NCBI GenBank assembly: GCA_905221605.1
Contig: CAJNDS010002412.1
Coordinates: 955,386-1,019,385, forward strand
Origin: Symbiodinium natans
Lineage: Eukaryota > Sar > Dinophyceae > Suessiales > Symbiodiniaceae
DNA: 64,000 nucleotides
Direction of reading: 5' to 3'
This document shows positions 39,440-50,045 of the stretch, one piece after another. The notes under the pieces were generated by a model, which saw only the letters and a list, made by a program, of their open reading frames with translations, made no database searches and was not told where the DNA came from. Both the position numbers and the translations under genes were made by a program. Position 1 is the first letter of the stretch. Each line of letters starts with the position of its first letter.

Positions 39440-39555
39440 CACACCCTGAACCCGAAACCCTAAACCCTGAAAGCCCCTTTTGCCCTCAACCCTAAACCCT
39501 CAACCCTAAACCCTCAACCCTCAACCCTCAACCCTAAACCCTAAACCCTAAACCC
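39440..39555 (-). repeat. CCCTCAA/CCCTAAA array
   Basis: CCCTCAA and CCCTAAA units alternate in the first half. Confidence 0.93.
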
Positions 39556-39634
39556 TACATGCAAAGATGCCTAAAACACACTGAACACCCAGAAGGCGGT
39601 CTGAGGACTCCGGTTGAACCCCCCAACATTGCGG

Positions 39635-39690
39635 ACCCTAAACCCTAAACCCTAAACCCTAAACCCTAAACCCTAAACCCTAAACTGCCA
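39635..39690 (-). repeat. CCCTAAA array
   Basis: Seven perfect units. Confidence 0.97.
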
Positions 39691-40365
39691 GGTTTCTGGA
39701 TAAGGATTCTGGACCTTAAATTAGGGTTTTGGGGTTTGGGGTTTAGGGTTTTAGTAAACCCTTCACCCAAAAGTCTTGTTCCTTCGCGAGTGCAGTTCCC
39801 TTGGCAGGGCGCGCCATTCGTCTCATCGGGACGCTAGACAACCATCGGGACAGTTCTGAAATCCCAGGGCAGGTCGCAGCATCTAGGGTCAGGGTGGGTT
39901 TGGCATTGCCCCAACACCCAAAACCCAAAACCCCAAACCCAAAACCCACAACCTAAAACCCAAAATCCAAAACCCAAAACCCAAAACCCAATACCGACTT
40001 TGCGCATGGACTTTCCGGGCTAAGGCTTCCATGGCATGGGGCAGATGGAACTGGACAGGATCAGCAGCTGCTGTACGATCAGGGTGAACATGCTGACCCC
40101 CAAGCCCCAAAGGGTCTCTGTTTTAGTGTTCCAACAACGGAACAGGGGCTGGGACTTCCGCTGACCAGCCCTCCGAACCCCAACCTTATAGTAGCTGAAG
40201 GAGTACGCTATACAGTTTGGGATATGAGAATCCTCGAAAGAAGTGACGAAGGTCTGCGCTACAGCCTACACCTGGTTTTGCTTCAGAACAATCCTTTGGC
40301 TCCGGGCACAAACGCCGTCGGTGCAGCAGCCCGCATGCATCACTAAAGTAAGCTTGCAGCGTGGC

Positions 40366-40487
40366 CAACCTCAGGAACCCAGGAGTAACCTAGGGTTACA
40401 AAGGGTGCCGTTTCTGGTGTTAAGGGGATGCTAACGGAACCTAATACCCTTAAAAAAAGGGACATAAGGGCCTACTCCGGGTCTTAG
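40366..40487. mobile_element. Family J element, copy 4
   Basis: GAACCCAGGAGTAACCTAGGG ... AAGGGCCTACTCCGGGTC. Confidence 0.65.
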
Positions 40488-41204
40488 GCTTCAAGCATTC
40501 TGCTCTGAATCCCACGCCTGGGGTCTCCGGTGCTAGGGTTGGACCCTAAACCCTAAACCCCAAAACCTAAACCTTAAACCCCAAACCCTAAACCTTAAAA
40601 ACCCTAAACCCTGAACCCTGAAATTGGATGGCGCAGGATGCCAGCTCGCGAGCGCTCAAAACATGGCGCACATGTCTCGGAATTTCGGATAAAAGATGAC
40701 GGGAGCTTGAGAGAGCTTCATGTCTCTGTGTTGGGCACCATATGTGCCTGCCCCTGTCTACGTGCATGCTCCGGAGACGGGCTGGAAGTTCTCGTTATAA
40801 GCATACGCTGACAGCTTTACTCTGGAGGCCGATTGCTCCAAAACCGAAAAAATCACCAACACAGACACTAGCTAGCACATTCGCCTCAAGACAGTAAACC
40901 CTAAACCCTAAACCCTGGTCTTAGAACATCTTTGACCTGCTGTAAACCATCTTTCCTTGCATAGCAAAAGCCCAGGGGGCGCGGGGGAGGTGTTTGTGCA
41001 AGTTTTGAGGACCCTAAACCATAAACCCTAAACCTTAAACCCTAAACCCTAAACCCTAAACCCTATCCATACAAGGGCTTCTGTTAAAAGCTTCCGTGCC
41101 ATCCCAGGGAGTTCCTACGTCTCGGCTTGCAGTGCACAAACGCGAAGCTGGCTGGCTTCAGGAGCTGAGGTCGCGAACCATCTGCTGTAGAGAATCCACC
41201 TGAA

Positions 41205-41394
41205 GATTTCCGAAATTAGGGGTACCTTGTGTGGGGTTTAGGGTTTGGGGTTTGGGGTTTGGGGTTTAGGGTTTAGGGGTTTCCGAAATTAGGGGTACCT
41301 TTTTGGGGTGCTTACTACAATAAGGGAATCCTACTATATGCCGGGACTATATTAGGGGTCCCTTATTCTCGCAATCCCCTACATTGGGGGCTAA
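41205..41394. mobile_element. Family D element with insert and 22-bp duplication
   Basis: TTTCCGAAATTAGGGGTACC occurs at 41207 and again at 41280, on either side of a TTTAGGG/TTTGGGG array; the rest of the element follows the second copy. Confidence 0.8.
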
Positions 41395-41419
41395 AGTCTG
41401 TAAACGTGGGTTTACCCTT

Positions 41420-41503
41420 GGGATCGTTCCTCCTTATGCTAACAGTCCTTAATAGGGATGATATTACCCCCTATGAGAATCCCTACTAAGGACTGTTAAT
41501 CAT
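41420..41503. mobile_element. Family A element, intact
   Basis: GGATCGTTCCTCCTTATGCTAACAG ... AAGGACTGTTAA; right terminus diverged. Confidence 0.65.
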
Positions 41504-42265
41504 ACGTACATGGGGGTCTGAAATCTTTAAAGAATGCCTATACTTTGGGCTATTTGGAGCCTTGGGGTGAGGGTTCAGGGATGAGGGTCTGAAGGTGCGT
41601 ACCTTTCACAAAGATTCATCAGCTGAAAGTCGGAAAAAGGTTTAGGCTTTCAGGCCCGAGGATGCCTTGCAACCCCTCTCCCCCCAGGGTTTAGGGTTTA
41701 GGGTTTAGGGTTTAGGGTTTAGGGTTCCCCAACCCCATCACTTTTGGGGTAATATGGAGGAGGTCAATTGAAGAGTGGGATGCCAAAAGCCACGAATATC
41801 TCCAGCCCGGCCCTTCCCACCAACAACCTACCCTAAACCCGAAACCACACCTAGCCCGCAAGCAACAGGACTGACACCAAAATGACACTAGCACACAAGA
41901 CCATTCATAGATGATAGGGATGCATGAAAAAAACAACAAAGCATGAAAACACGATGGAGTTTCTGAAGCCAAACAACAAAGAAGCACGAACTAAACCCTG
42001 AACCCTGAACCCTAAACCCTCAGCACAATAAGAGCAATCTGACTCAAAACCGCAAAAGAGGGAAGGCCTCCAACCTAAGGGAGCTATGGTGAACGCTTAA
42101 AGGGTTCATGGGTTCCTATACCTTTATAGAACATTTTATGACTAAGGTATAGGAAACAGAATCTCAATAAATCCTTCGAGGGTTCTATAAAGGCTATCCC
42201 ACCCTAAATTTTGGGGGCTCGCCCTAAACCCTAAACCCTAAACCCTAAAGCCCAACAAAGAGCAG

Positions 42266-42338
42266 CCCAGTAGCCGAATGGGTCAGCGCTGCGATGGAGG
42301 CCTTCATTATCCGAAGCTCCTGCGTGCCCACCTGGAAT
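42266..42338 (+). CDS. Candidate exon island
   Basis: Between outward arrays. After GAGCAG|C reads PVAEWVSAAMEAFIIRSSCV to GAATAGG|GTTTAG. Confidence 0.28.
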
Positions 42339-42339
42339 A

Positions 42340-42465
42340 GGGTTTAGGGTTTAGGGTTAGGGTTTAAGGTTTAAGGTTTAGGGTTTAGGGTTTAGGGTTT
42401 AGGGTTTAGGGTTTAGGGTTTAGGGTTTAGGGCTTAGGGCTTGGGGCTTAGGGCTTAGGACCTGG
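42340..42465 (+). repeat. TTTAGGG array
   Basis: About sixteen units ending in GCTTAGG forms. Confidence 0.95.
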
Positions 42466-42534
42466 AAGCTGCGGGGGATGGGCCCCCAAGCCTTAAAACT
42501 TGAGGGTGAAAACACTTGTTGACCCCTAAGCCCC

Positions 42535-42700
42535 TACCCTAAACCCCGAACCTTAAACCTTAAAAGCCTCCACCCTAAACCCCAAACCCTAAAACTGAAA
42601 CCTAAAAACCCTAAGCCCTGAACCCCAAACCTGGAACCTTGAACCTCAAAACCCTAAGCCCAAAACCCCAAACCCTAAACCTCAAACCTTAAAACCCTAG
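42535..42700 (-). repeat. Degenerate CCCTAAA region
   Basis: Many CCTTAAA, CCCCAAA and AAACCCTAAG forms; no coding candidate. Confidence 0.85.
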
Positions 42701-43082
42701 CCAGCAAACTCTTTGGTTTAAAGCACAGCGGGGTAAAGCTCAGGGTCGGTGCTCCGGGTTTAGGCAGGCAAGCTACACACTGTCTCGGTCCGACTGATAG
42801 GGTTCAGGGTTTAGGGTCTAAGGTTTAGGGTTTAGGGTTAGGGTTTAGGGTGTTTTTTTACTGTGGGATTAAGTGTTAAGAACCCTGAGTTAGCAGTTTG
42901 GAGCTTTCTTGTTTTTTGAGGGTTTGGAGTTTGGGGTTTAGGGTTAGTAGGGGCGGGGGTGGGGGAAGGGGGTTGAAGGCTCAAGGGCAGCGGCGGGGTT
43001 ATCCTGCAGCCAAAGCCACCAGCACCGCGTCGTCCTTTTCAAAGCGTATACTTGGGGGGGGGGCGATGTTCCAATCACCAAA

Positions 43083-43256
43083 AGTCAATTCTAGGGTCCT
43101 TAAGGGAGGGGGGTTCAAGGAGGCATCTACCCTAAAACCCTAAACCCTAAACCCTAAACCCTGATTCATACCCCCAAGTACTCCCCAAGCTCCCCTAAGG
43201 TTCCCGAGGCCCCCCCCCCCCCGCCCATGAACCACCCTCCCTTAACCCTGCAAGTC
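43083..43256. mobile_element. Family F element with telomeric insert
   Basis: GGGTCCTTAAGGGAGGGGGG on the left and ACCACCCTCCCTTAA on the right. CCCTAAA units at 43130-43162 and a C14 run lie inside; compare the copy at 32.2 kb. Confidence 0.65.
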
Positions 43257-43734
43257 AAGTTTTCCTAGATGCAACCCGCCAAAATGTAGCCGTCCTGTTA
43301 ACCCCGTTAGAGGGTTTGTGAAGGGTTTTGTGTACGGTTTAAGGACAGGTTTAGGGATCCCTAACCTTAAGCCCTTATAAGCCCTAAACACCGAAAAAAC
43401 TTGACTCGTGGTTGTTGGCTTCCGTGATTGAATAGCAAGCCAAGGCGTTGCTGAGCAAATTTTGGGTACCAAACGAGCCCTCGACTTGTGGTCGTCTACT
43501 ATGCCCTATACTACTATCGTCGCTACTTGGGTACATGAACCATCAACCGGAGGAAGTTGTGCAAAGCCATGGGTGTTTGGGCCTATGGAGTCTCTGCAAC
43601 AGCGCCATCGCCACCAGCTAGGCACCCCCACCCCCGCCTGCCCCCCCAAATTTTGGGCAACTGGGTTTAGGGTTTTGGGAGCTACCACCCTCCCAAAGCT
43701 GTAGTCCTCTATCTTAAGAACCCAACAACCTACC

Positions 43735-43815
43735 TTTTTGTAGGTTACAATCCTACTTGCGTGGGGTCTCGAACCTACATAAACAACAGGTTTTTGGGTT
43801 GTTGAGGGTAGACAA
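43735..43815. mobile_element. Small hairpin element
   Basis: AACCTACCTTTTTGTAGGTT followed by GAACCTACATAAACAACAGG and GGGTTGTTG, inverted to CAACAACC. Contains a TTCGAGA motif resembling a tRNA T-loop on minus, but no tRNA fold. Confidence 0.45.
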
Positions 43816-43862
43816 CGCACGATGAAGAAACAAACCCAAAACCCTAAACCCTAAACCCTAAT

Positions 43863-43957
43863 GCACAAAGCGGTCCTTGCTGTCCACACTGCACTCGATG
43901 ATCGGATCTCCCATGGGCGGCTGCGTGCTGACACTAGACAATGAGCAGGTAGACCTC
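43863..43957. other. Exon-like island open on both strands
   Basis: Flanked by CCCTAAA and TTTAGGG arrays. Minus reads TQPPMGDPIIECSVDSKDRF; + reads KAVLAVHTALDDRISHGRLR. Confidence 0.3.
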
Positions 43958-44045
43958 AGGGTTTAGGGTTTAGGGTTTAGGGTTTAGGGTTTAGGATTCA
44001 GGGTTTGGGGTAAGGGTTTGGGGTTTAGGGTTTAGGATTTAGGGT
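43958..44045 (+). repeat. TTTAGGG array
   Basis: About twelve units, degenerate on the right. Confidence 0.94.
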
Positions 44046-44139
44046 GGTTTCTGGGTGCTTGGCTTTAGCGGAATGACGTGGGAGGTTGTAGGGACACCTC
44101 CCGCTGAGCCCTTGGCATCTTCTTCAAGGAGAGCTGGCC

Positions 44140-44350
44140 AAGAGGAGCCTGGCAGGTCTTAGCTGTCCAGTACCTAGGGGTTTTAAAGGTTAACCTTTGG
44201 GATGATAAGGGGAATATTTTAACCCAAAAAGGTTAAAGGTTACCTACTCTACTACTAAGAGGTTTAGGGGTGAATATAGGGGCCTTAAGTATTCGAATAG
44301 GGTGTTCGGGGGTCTATCATAGTATATTTAGAAAGAGGAGCCTGGCAGGT
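44140..44350. mobile_element. Insertion bounded by an 18-bp direct repeat
   Basis: AAGAGGAGCCTGGCAGGT is present exactly at 44140-44157 and 44333-44350. The segment between holds a palindrome (AAAGGTTAACCTTT) and a GGGGCCTTAAG repeat. Confidence 0.7.
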
Positions 44351-44465
44351 TTAGGGTTCAACATAGGGGCCTTAAGAATTAGAATAGGGTGTTGGGGGGT
44401 TATCAAGAAAATTTAGAAAGTCACCGTATGGGAATACTATTAGCAATTGTTCCGACCCCTTTCTT
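44351..44465. mobile_element. Family O fragment
   Basis: AACATAGGGGCCTTAAGAATT... duplicates 44275-44335 and ends TAGCAATTGTTCCGACCCC as at 23.8 kb. Confidence 0.55.
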
Positions 44466-44479
44466 AGGCTAGGGGCTAG

Positions 44480-44815
44480 GGTTCAGAGAAGGGCAACCTT
44501 ACTACGCCCTGCATGTGGGGCCTTTGGAACATGGTTCTCTATGTTGTGCCGCATGACTTCAGACTCATAGTTTGAAGTGCGAGTTGTTCTAGGTATGAAG
44601 GCGTGGCGGTGTGGTAAGTTCGGGCTCGCGTCGGGGAACAAAAACACCCTTTCTCGCTGAGGTGCACATCTTCGCCTTCCTGCTCGCGCCTATGTTCTAT
44701 GTCCATGTTACCAGTGCGTGCGAATGGTCAGAGCATCCATGCCCGCACGATGACTACGTCCATGGTACCAGTAGGCATCTCGTCCATTAAGCCACACGCC
44801 AGTTGCCACAGAAAC
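44480..44815. other. Unique stretch without repeats
   Basis: About 330 bp without telomeric units or recognised elements. No reading frame stands out. Confidence 0.5.
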
Positions 44816-45104
44816 CCTAAACCCTAAACCCAAAACCCAAAACAACATGGCAACCCACTAAATCCAGACCCGACCGTGCTTCCTGGATTCGACCGTGGGG
44901 GTTGGTCAACGATACAGTTTCGCTGCGGCTGCCATCGTTTCGTGCATTCCCCTGACCTCATACTCAACGACGTCTTGCTTCAGGGGAAACATTCGTTTCG
45001 TGCCGCTCGCCTAGCTTTCGGGCTTCAGGGTCAGAAGAACCTGCGCCCTGTTCCCAAGCTCTGCAAGCCCTAAGCCCTAAACCCGAAACCCAAAACCCTG
45101 AGCC

Positions 45105-45228
45105 TTGCACATGTCGAGCGATGGTCAAGGGTCGGAGGAAGTGAGGAGACCCCGTGCCCAAAAACTTTCAACCCGAAGACGGGTTGCTTCCAAAGTTTCA
45201 AAGGCACAAGGGCAGGGCAATCTTGGTA
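45105..45228 (+). CDS. Candidate exon upstream of family L
   Basis: Reads SSDGQGSEEVRRPRAQKLST, then RRRVASKVSKAQGQGNL, up to CAATCTTG|GTAGCC, where family L begins. After the element an open basic tail (PSKKAKRHDC, TGA) follows GGACCAG. The frame also runs straight through the element. Confidence 0.3.
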
Positions 45229-45336
45229 GCCCAGTAACCATATTTTCAACAAGGGCACCTTGTTTTGAGGGACAAGGGAACCCAGAACCCAAAAAAAGGG
45301 TAAAGGGCCAAGGTACTACTGGGCCGGACCAGCCAT
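45228..45336. mobile_element. Family L element, copy 3
   Basis: GTAGCCCAGTAACCATATT ... CAAGGGCACC ... GGTACTACTGGGCCGGACCAG. Confidence 0.7.
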
Positions 45337-45803
45337 CCAAGAAAGCCAAGCGGCATGACTGTTGAATGTGCCTCGCAGAATGCTGGTCCTTGGAGGAGTT
45401 TATGGCTTAGGGATTATATGGCTTAGGGTATACTACCCTCGTAAGGCCCTATACCCTAAACCCTAAGCCCCTAAACTTTTGGGTTCAAGATGAGTGCCGC
45501 CTCTGAACTACCCCGAAGCCGAACACACACTGGCGCATCCCAGCGTCACCACCGCGTACCGCATGGACTGGGGTAGGCCGGCGAACTTCCCCTGGGTTTT
45601 GGGTTTAGGGTTTAGGGTTTAGGGAAGCCGAAACCCTCTAAAATCCAGACCCCCTAAACCCTAGAAACTGCTAGCCCGACAACCCCACACCCTTCAAACC
45701 ACAAACCCTTCAAACCCTGATCCATAGAAACCCCGAAACCCTACCAACAGTATCACTACAGACCCTTCGGAACTCAAAGATCAGAGCTTCGCTGGCACCC
45801 TCT

Positions 45804-45881
45804 TTTTTACCTAAAGTTTAGTAGCAACTACGCTTTATTCGTAGGTATCACTCATAACACTGTAGGTAAGGAAGGTCCCGG
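45804..45881 (-). mobile_element. Family B element, inverted copy
   Basis: ACCTAAAGTTTAGTAGCAACTA ... CACTGTAGGTAAGGAAGGTCCCG. Confidence 0.65.
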
Positions 45882-45952
45882 GGTCGGGTTTGGGGCATCT
45901 CCTCCCTATTTCCCTGAGCTCGCGGACCCCCTGCAGGCTTCCAGTAGTTTTT

Positions 45953-46090
45953 CAGGCTTCCACGTATGGGCCCTGAACTTGGGCCCCTTGTGATATAGGC
46001 TAATATACACTCTACATACCAAGGGCCCATACTTCGGATCCCTGTAAGACAAGGGTAGTAAGGGCCCAATGGCTCCAACCTTAGGTAGTC
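45953..46090. mobile_element. Family H2 hairpin, copy 1
   Basis: GTATGGGCCCTGAACTTGGG ... AAGGGCCCATACTTCGGATCC ... GGGCCCAATGGCTCCAACCTT. Confidence 0.6.
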
Positions 46091-46368
46091 TCAAGGGCGC
46101 TTAGGGCTTCAATGGCAAAGGCATTCAAGTTCAGGGCTTTATAAGGGTTTTGTTGATTTTTTTGCGAAGCTTGTGTGGACTTATCAGGATTCTTTTTTCG
46201 CGGTGATTATTGGTTATAGGGCTTTTTGCGGACCTTTTTGCAGAGTTTCATGGATTCTTTTTGCAGAGTTTCATGGGTTCTTCGGCTTGACGGCTCAAGG
46301 CCCGGCCTGTTGGTGCCGCTCCCAGCTCCGGATTTCCTGCCAGCAGTTCTCCGCACCCCACAAGCCTA

Positions 46369-46515
46369 CTTCTCCAATAACCAAGGAATAAATAAGGATG
46401 AACGTTAAATTCCTGTGCAAAAACAAAGGGGAAGCTTGAGGCACTCCTACTTAGGAGGGCAGCAAGGGGCATAACTCTTGCTAAATTACGGCTGAATAAG
46501 GAAACCCTACATGTT
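46369..46515. mobile_element. Family M element, diverged copy
   Basis: CTACTTCTCCAATAACCAAGG on the left; the AAGGAAACCC block is separated by an extra 60 bp. Confidence 0.45.
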
Positions 46516-46616
46516 TGAATCCCCCAACCCAATTTGCCACCATATCACTTTAAAGCCCAAACCATCGCCAAACTTAAAACCCTAACATTGCTAGGCCTAA
46601 CCCTAAACTCTATATT

Positions 46617-46728
46617 ATGGGGGGTTCCGAAACTAGGGGTACCTTACTGAGGTCCTTATTATTCTAAGGGAATCCTACCATTTGGGGGTCTATGTTAACG
46701 GTCCCTTATTCTCGTAAACTCCCATAGC
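46617..46728. mobile_element. Family D element, copy 4
   Basis: TTCCGAAACTAGGGGTACC ... CTAAGGGAATCCTACC ... GGTCCCTTATTCTCG; intact form without insert. Confidence 0.75.
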
Positions 46729-46833
46729 GACCTGAGTGCAGCCCCTCACGAAACTCGCCCGCGTTGCCTGGGCCAGTAAGGCGAAACCGCGGCTCAAAGC
46801 CAGGCGCGCCCGGAACCTCGGATATAAGAGCCA

Positions 46834-46940
46834 GAACCTTGGGGACGAAATGGACTCCAAAAAGGGTTCCAGGATCATACACCTCAACAGGGATTATATA
46901 GTAGTCAGGGCATATGACCCCAGTTTAGGGTTCATGTAGC
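46834..46940. mobile_element. Family C element, copy 3
   Basis: CCTTGGGGACGAAATGGACTCC ... GGGCATATGACCCC...GGGTTCATG. Confidence 0.65.
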
Positions 46941-47069
46941 CCCCGCGAAAAGAAGGTAGTTCGGAGAGGTTAGGTTCTTAAGATGGTTGGGGCTACAAGG
47001 GTACTTCTCATGGTGCTTAGGATCAGACAGGCTACTACCTCGCATGAGGGTTCAGATAGCTGACTGGAA

Positions 47070-47118
47070 CACCCTAAACCCTAAACCCTAAACCCCAAAC
47101 CCCAAACCCTAAAACCAG
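47070..47118 (-). repeat. CCCTAAA/CCCCAAA array
   Basis: Six or seven units. Confidence 0.93.
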
Positions 47119-47177
47119 AACCCAAACTGTTCCAACAGGACTCGGGGTTGCCACCTCATGTTCCTATAGCCAGAACC

Positions 47178-47235
47178 TTAGGGTTTAGGGTTTAGGGTTT
47201 AGGGTTAAGGGTTCAGAACCTGAACCCTAAACCCT
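47178..47235. repeat. Head-to-head telomeric hairpin
   Basis: TTTAGGG array turns into CCCTAAA through a perfect inverted repeat AGGGTTCAG-AAC-CTGAACCCT (47208-47228). Confidence 0.9.
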
Positions 47236-47325
47236 GTCTGGGACCCTCTTTACCTACAGCTTTACGGGTTATGCCTACTAATTAAGGGGAGCTACTACTG
47301 CATTGTAGGCAACTAGAGTCCTAGG
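47236..47325. mobile_element. Family B element, intact
   Basis: CTGGGACCCTCTTTACCTAC ... ATTGTAGGCAACTAGAGTCC. Confidence 0.7.
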
Positions 47326-47605
47326 TGTACCCTATGAACCCGAAACCAATGTGGAAGTTGCCCGGGATCCCTGCAAAGCATCTGCAACTTCTCTTCTGGA
47401 AGTCCCATGGCCTTATTGCACCTTGAAGAACCACTCACCCTTAAACCCTACAAGCCCTAGTCCGCGAACTCAAAGAGTTTTTAGATGTATTGGGTTGCCC
47501 CAAACCTTTTTTGGCACAGGCTTGCGTGAATCCCGCCTGGATGTGTCGCAGCTGTTCTCTGCACAAGGCCAGACGCAGAACGAAATCACTGACTTAGAAA
47601 ACGCA

Positions 47606-47670
47606 AACCCTAAACCCTAAACCCTAAACCCTAAACCCTAAACCCTAAACCCTAAACCCTAAACCCTAAA
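47606..47670 (-). repeat. CCCTAAA array
   Basis: Nine perfect units; left boundary of a 120-bp island ending at the TTTAGGG array at 47795. Confidence 0.97.
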
Positions 47671-48241
47671 GCCACCAGGGCCCTAGACTCTTCTCTTGGG
47701 GGCTTGTCGAGAGGCCAGCGGAGGGAAGCGATGCCATCAGGTGTGGTGACGCTCTCCCGAAGGTCCTGTGCATCCCAGGGGTGTAGGAGTTTTAGGGTTT
47801 AGGGTTTGGGGTTCAGGGTTTAGGGTTTAGGGTATGTCCCACCATGCAGTGAGGGGGGTTTGAGGGCTTCGGGATCATGGGGGGTTCTGCGGTCGACCTG
47901 GTACAGCCCATAAAACTGAAGGTAAAAAGGGTCCCAAACCCCCAACCCCAAACCCCAAACCCCAAACCCCAAAACCCAAAACCCTGAACCCGATCATTCC
48001 GACTCCCCTGCTCGGCAGAGCGTCGATGTTGCGCAAGACCAAGACCTCGAGGTAGCTGAGGCTCCGAGCCTGGAATAGGGCTTTTTGGGGGGGCTTTTTG
48101 GGGTTTAGGGTTTAGGGTTTAGGGTTTAGGGGGGTCTGGAAGAGGGTTTGTAGGGTCTATAGGTTTTAGGTCAGTGTCCCATCAGCATCTAGACGTGGAG
48201 CAGGGTTGCGAGGGGTGTGGGCTTCCATCTTCATATGGTGT

Positions 48242-48300
48242 CCCTAAACCCTAAACCCTAAACCCTAAACCCCAAACCCCAAACCCTAAACCCTAAACCC
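48242..48300 (-). repeat. CCCTAAA/CCCCAAA array
   Basis: Eight units. Confidence 0.95.
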
Positions 48301-48360
48301 CCTAAGAATCAGCATCTTCCTGAGAGCTTCGGCGCCAGAGGCTTTTCCGGTTCAGAGTTT

Positions 48361-48503
48361 ACCTGGGACGCTCTGTACCTACAGCTTTAAGGGTTATGCC
48401 TACTCACTAAGGATTGTTCCTACTAAACTGCAGGTAAATAGGGGTTATACTTACTACTTCAGGGTAGTTCCTACTAAACTGCAGGTACATAGAGTCCCAG
48501 GTA
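48361..48503. mobile_element. Family B element with internal tandem duplication
   Basis: The right half (GTTCCTACTAAACTGCAGGTA) is present twice, 60 bp apart, without any telomeric insert. Confidence 0.7.
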
Positions 48504-48518
48504 AGTTTCAGGGACTTC

Positions 48519-48542
48519 GGGGGGGGGGGGGGGGGGGGGGGG
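48519..48542. repeat. G24 homopolymer
   Basis: Uninterrupted G run. Confidence 0.97.
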
Positions 48543-48654
48543 TGCGTTGAGCTCCGGCTGGATGATGCCGTGGTAAAGGTGGATTCTCTCTAACCAGGGT
48601 TTGGGCAGCAAGTGTTCTCAGAAGAAGCCTTAAGCCCTAACCTTTGGATGTTCC

Positions 48655-48744
48655 CCCTTATACTAACAGCTCCTCAATAGGGATTATAATTGGGGGTACT
48701 ATAAATCCCTATGAAGGACTGTTCGTATCAGGGGGAACATCCCA
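48655..48744. mobile_element. Family A element, intact
   Basis: GGATGTTCCCCCTTATACTAACAG ... CGTATCAGGGGGAACATCC. Confidence 0.8.
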
Positions 48745-48867
48745 ACCATGAGCCCCTCAACCCTCTAACAGTGACGTCAACACAGTGCCCCAACACCATC
48801 TCTTCGAGTGGAATGGAATGAAGCCCACCACTAAACCCTAAAGCCTTGTTGCCACAGGCTTTTTCCC

Positions 48868-48990
48868 TAAACCCTAAACCCTAAAACCTTAACCCTAAAC
48901 CCTAAACCCTAAACCCTAAACCCTAAACCCTAAACCCTAAGCCCTAGGCCCTAGGCCCTAAGCCCTAAACGAAACCCTAAACCCCTAGAG
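48868..48990 (-). repeat. CCCTAAA/CCCTAGG array
   Basis: Canonical units, then CCCTAGG and CCCTAAG variants. Confidence 0.94.
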
Positions 48991-49222
48991 GCTTCCAACC
49001 CGCCAAAGCCGGTCTTCCTGGTTGCAGTCTCGCAAGAGCTCGTTGCTCAGTATCATGTCAGTGCCCCAAACCTCAGACTCAGAAGCGCTGTTCTGAGGTC
49101 AAGGTTTATTTTGGGGGTTTAGGGTTTAGGGTTTAGGGTTTAGGGTCTAGGGTCTAGGGTTAGATCGAAACCTAGACCTGTACCTTCAAGATCTGAGCAC
49201 TACTGCCCCCCCCCCCCCCAGA

Positions 49223-49290
49223 AGCCATAATTCACCGTATAAGGGGACCTAGAACCAAACAAAAAGGGCCACTGGGCTCCCAACCAAGGC
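49223..49290. mobile_element. Partial family L element
   Basis: Right half only: AAAAAGGGCCACTGGGCTCC...CAACCAAG. An open + frame (AISPPVHPEFSWDY, then GTACCC) begins directly after CAAG. Confidence 0.5.
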
Positions 49291-49671
49291 TATCAGCCCT
49301 CCTGTGCATCCGGAGTTCTCATGGGATTATGTACCCTGACAGGTTCCCTTAATGCCCTCTAACAGGGTACCCAAACCCCAGGGTACAACCTTACGGGTCC
49401 GAGGTGGAGTCCGATGAAGTTGTCCATAATTCTGCAAGGTCACAGCCTTGAATCCTACATGCATTCCGCAGGTCAAGTGCGCAGATTTGAGCCCCAGATC
49501 ATCTACCGTCTGCACTCCCCTGAACCCAAACTTCCTAAAGCCTATTTAAACCCTAAACCCTTTTGCACCTGGCCCTAAACCCTAAACCCTAAACCCGATA
49601 AACCCTAAAAGCCCCTGGCTCCTGCTGACCTAGGATACACAGGGATGGCCCCGAAGCGCATAGGGGCTCCG

Positions 49672-49782
49672 AAGTACGGGCCCTCGATTTGGGTCCTCTG
49701 TTATACACTGCTTCGCATCGTTTGAGAAAGCCCTTTAAGCAAGGGTACAAGGGACCATACGAAGGGCCCATGGTTCCAACCT
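49672..49782. mobile_element. Family H2 hairpin, copy 2
   Basis: GTACGGGCCCTCGATTTGGG ... AAGGGCCCATGGTTCCAACCTT. Confidence 0.6.
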
Positions 49783-49784
49783 TG

Positions 49785-49965
49785 CAAACCCTAACCCCTA
49801 ACCCCTAACCCCAAAACCCCAAAACCCCAAAACTCCAAAACCCCAAAACCCCAAAACCCCACTAAACGCTACACCCTAAACCCTAAACCCTAAACCAAAA
49901 CCCCAAAACCCCACTAAACGCTACACCCTAAACCCTAAACCCTAAACCCTAAACCCTAAACCCGA
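49785..49965 (-). repeat. Mixed CCCTAAA/CCCCAAAA array with 52-bp duplication
   Basis: CCCCTAA, then CCCCAAAA octamers, then CCCTAAA. The segment CACTAAACGCTACACCCTAA recurs 52 bp apart (49860 and 49912). Confidence 0.93.
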
Positions 49966-50045
49966 ATGAAGCCCCGGAGCATCGCCGGTGACCAGGATCC
50001 GCCCTCCGCGCATGCAGACACCACGCCGGATGATGTAAAGAGTTC

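Noticed and set aside
43735-43815. tRNA-like TTCGAGA box on minus
   Set aside because: No D-arm, anticodon arm or acceptor stem; the motif lies in a small hairpin element.
49785-49965. CRISPR-like regular repeats
   Set aside because: Units are 7-8 bp without spacers and the sequence is eukaryotic in character.
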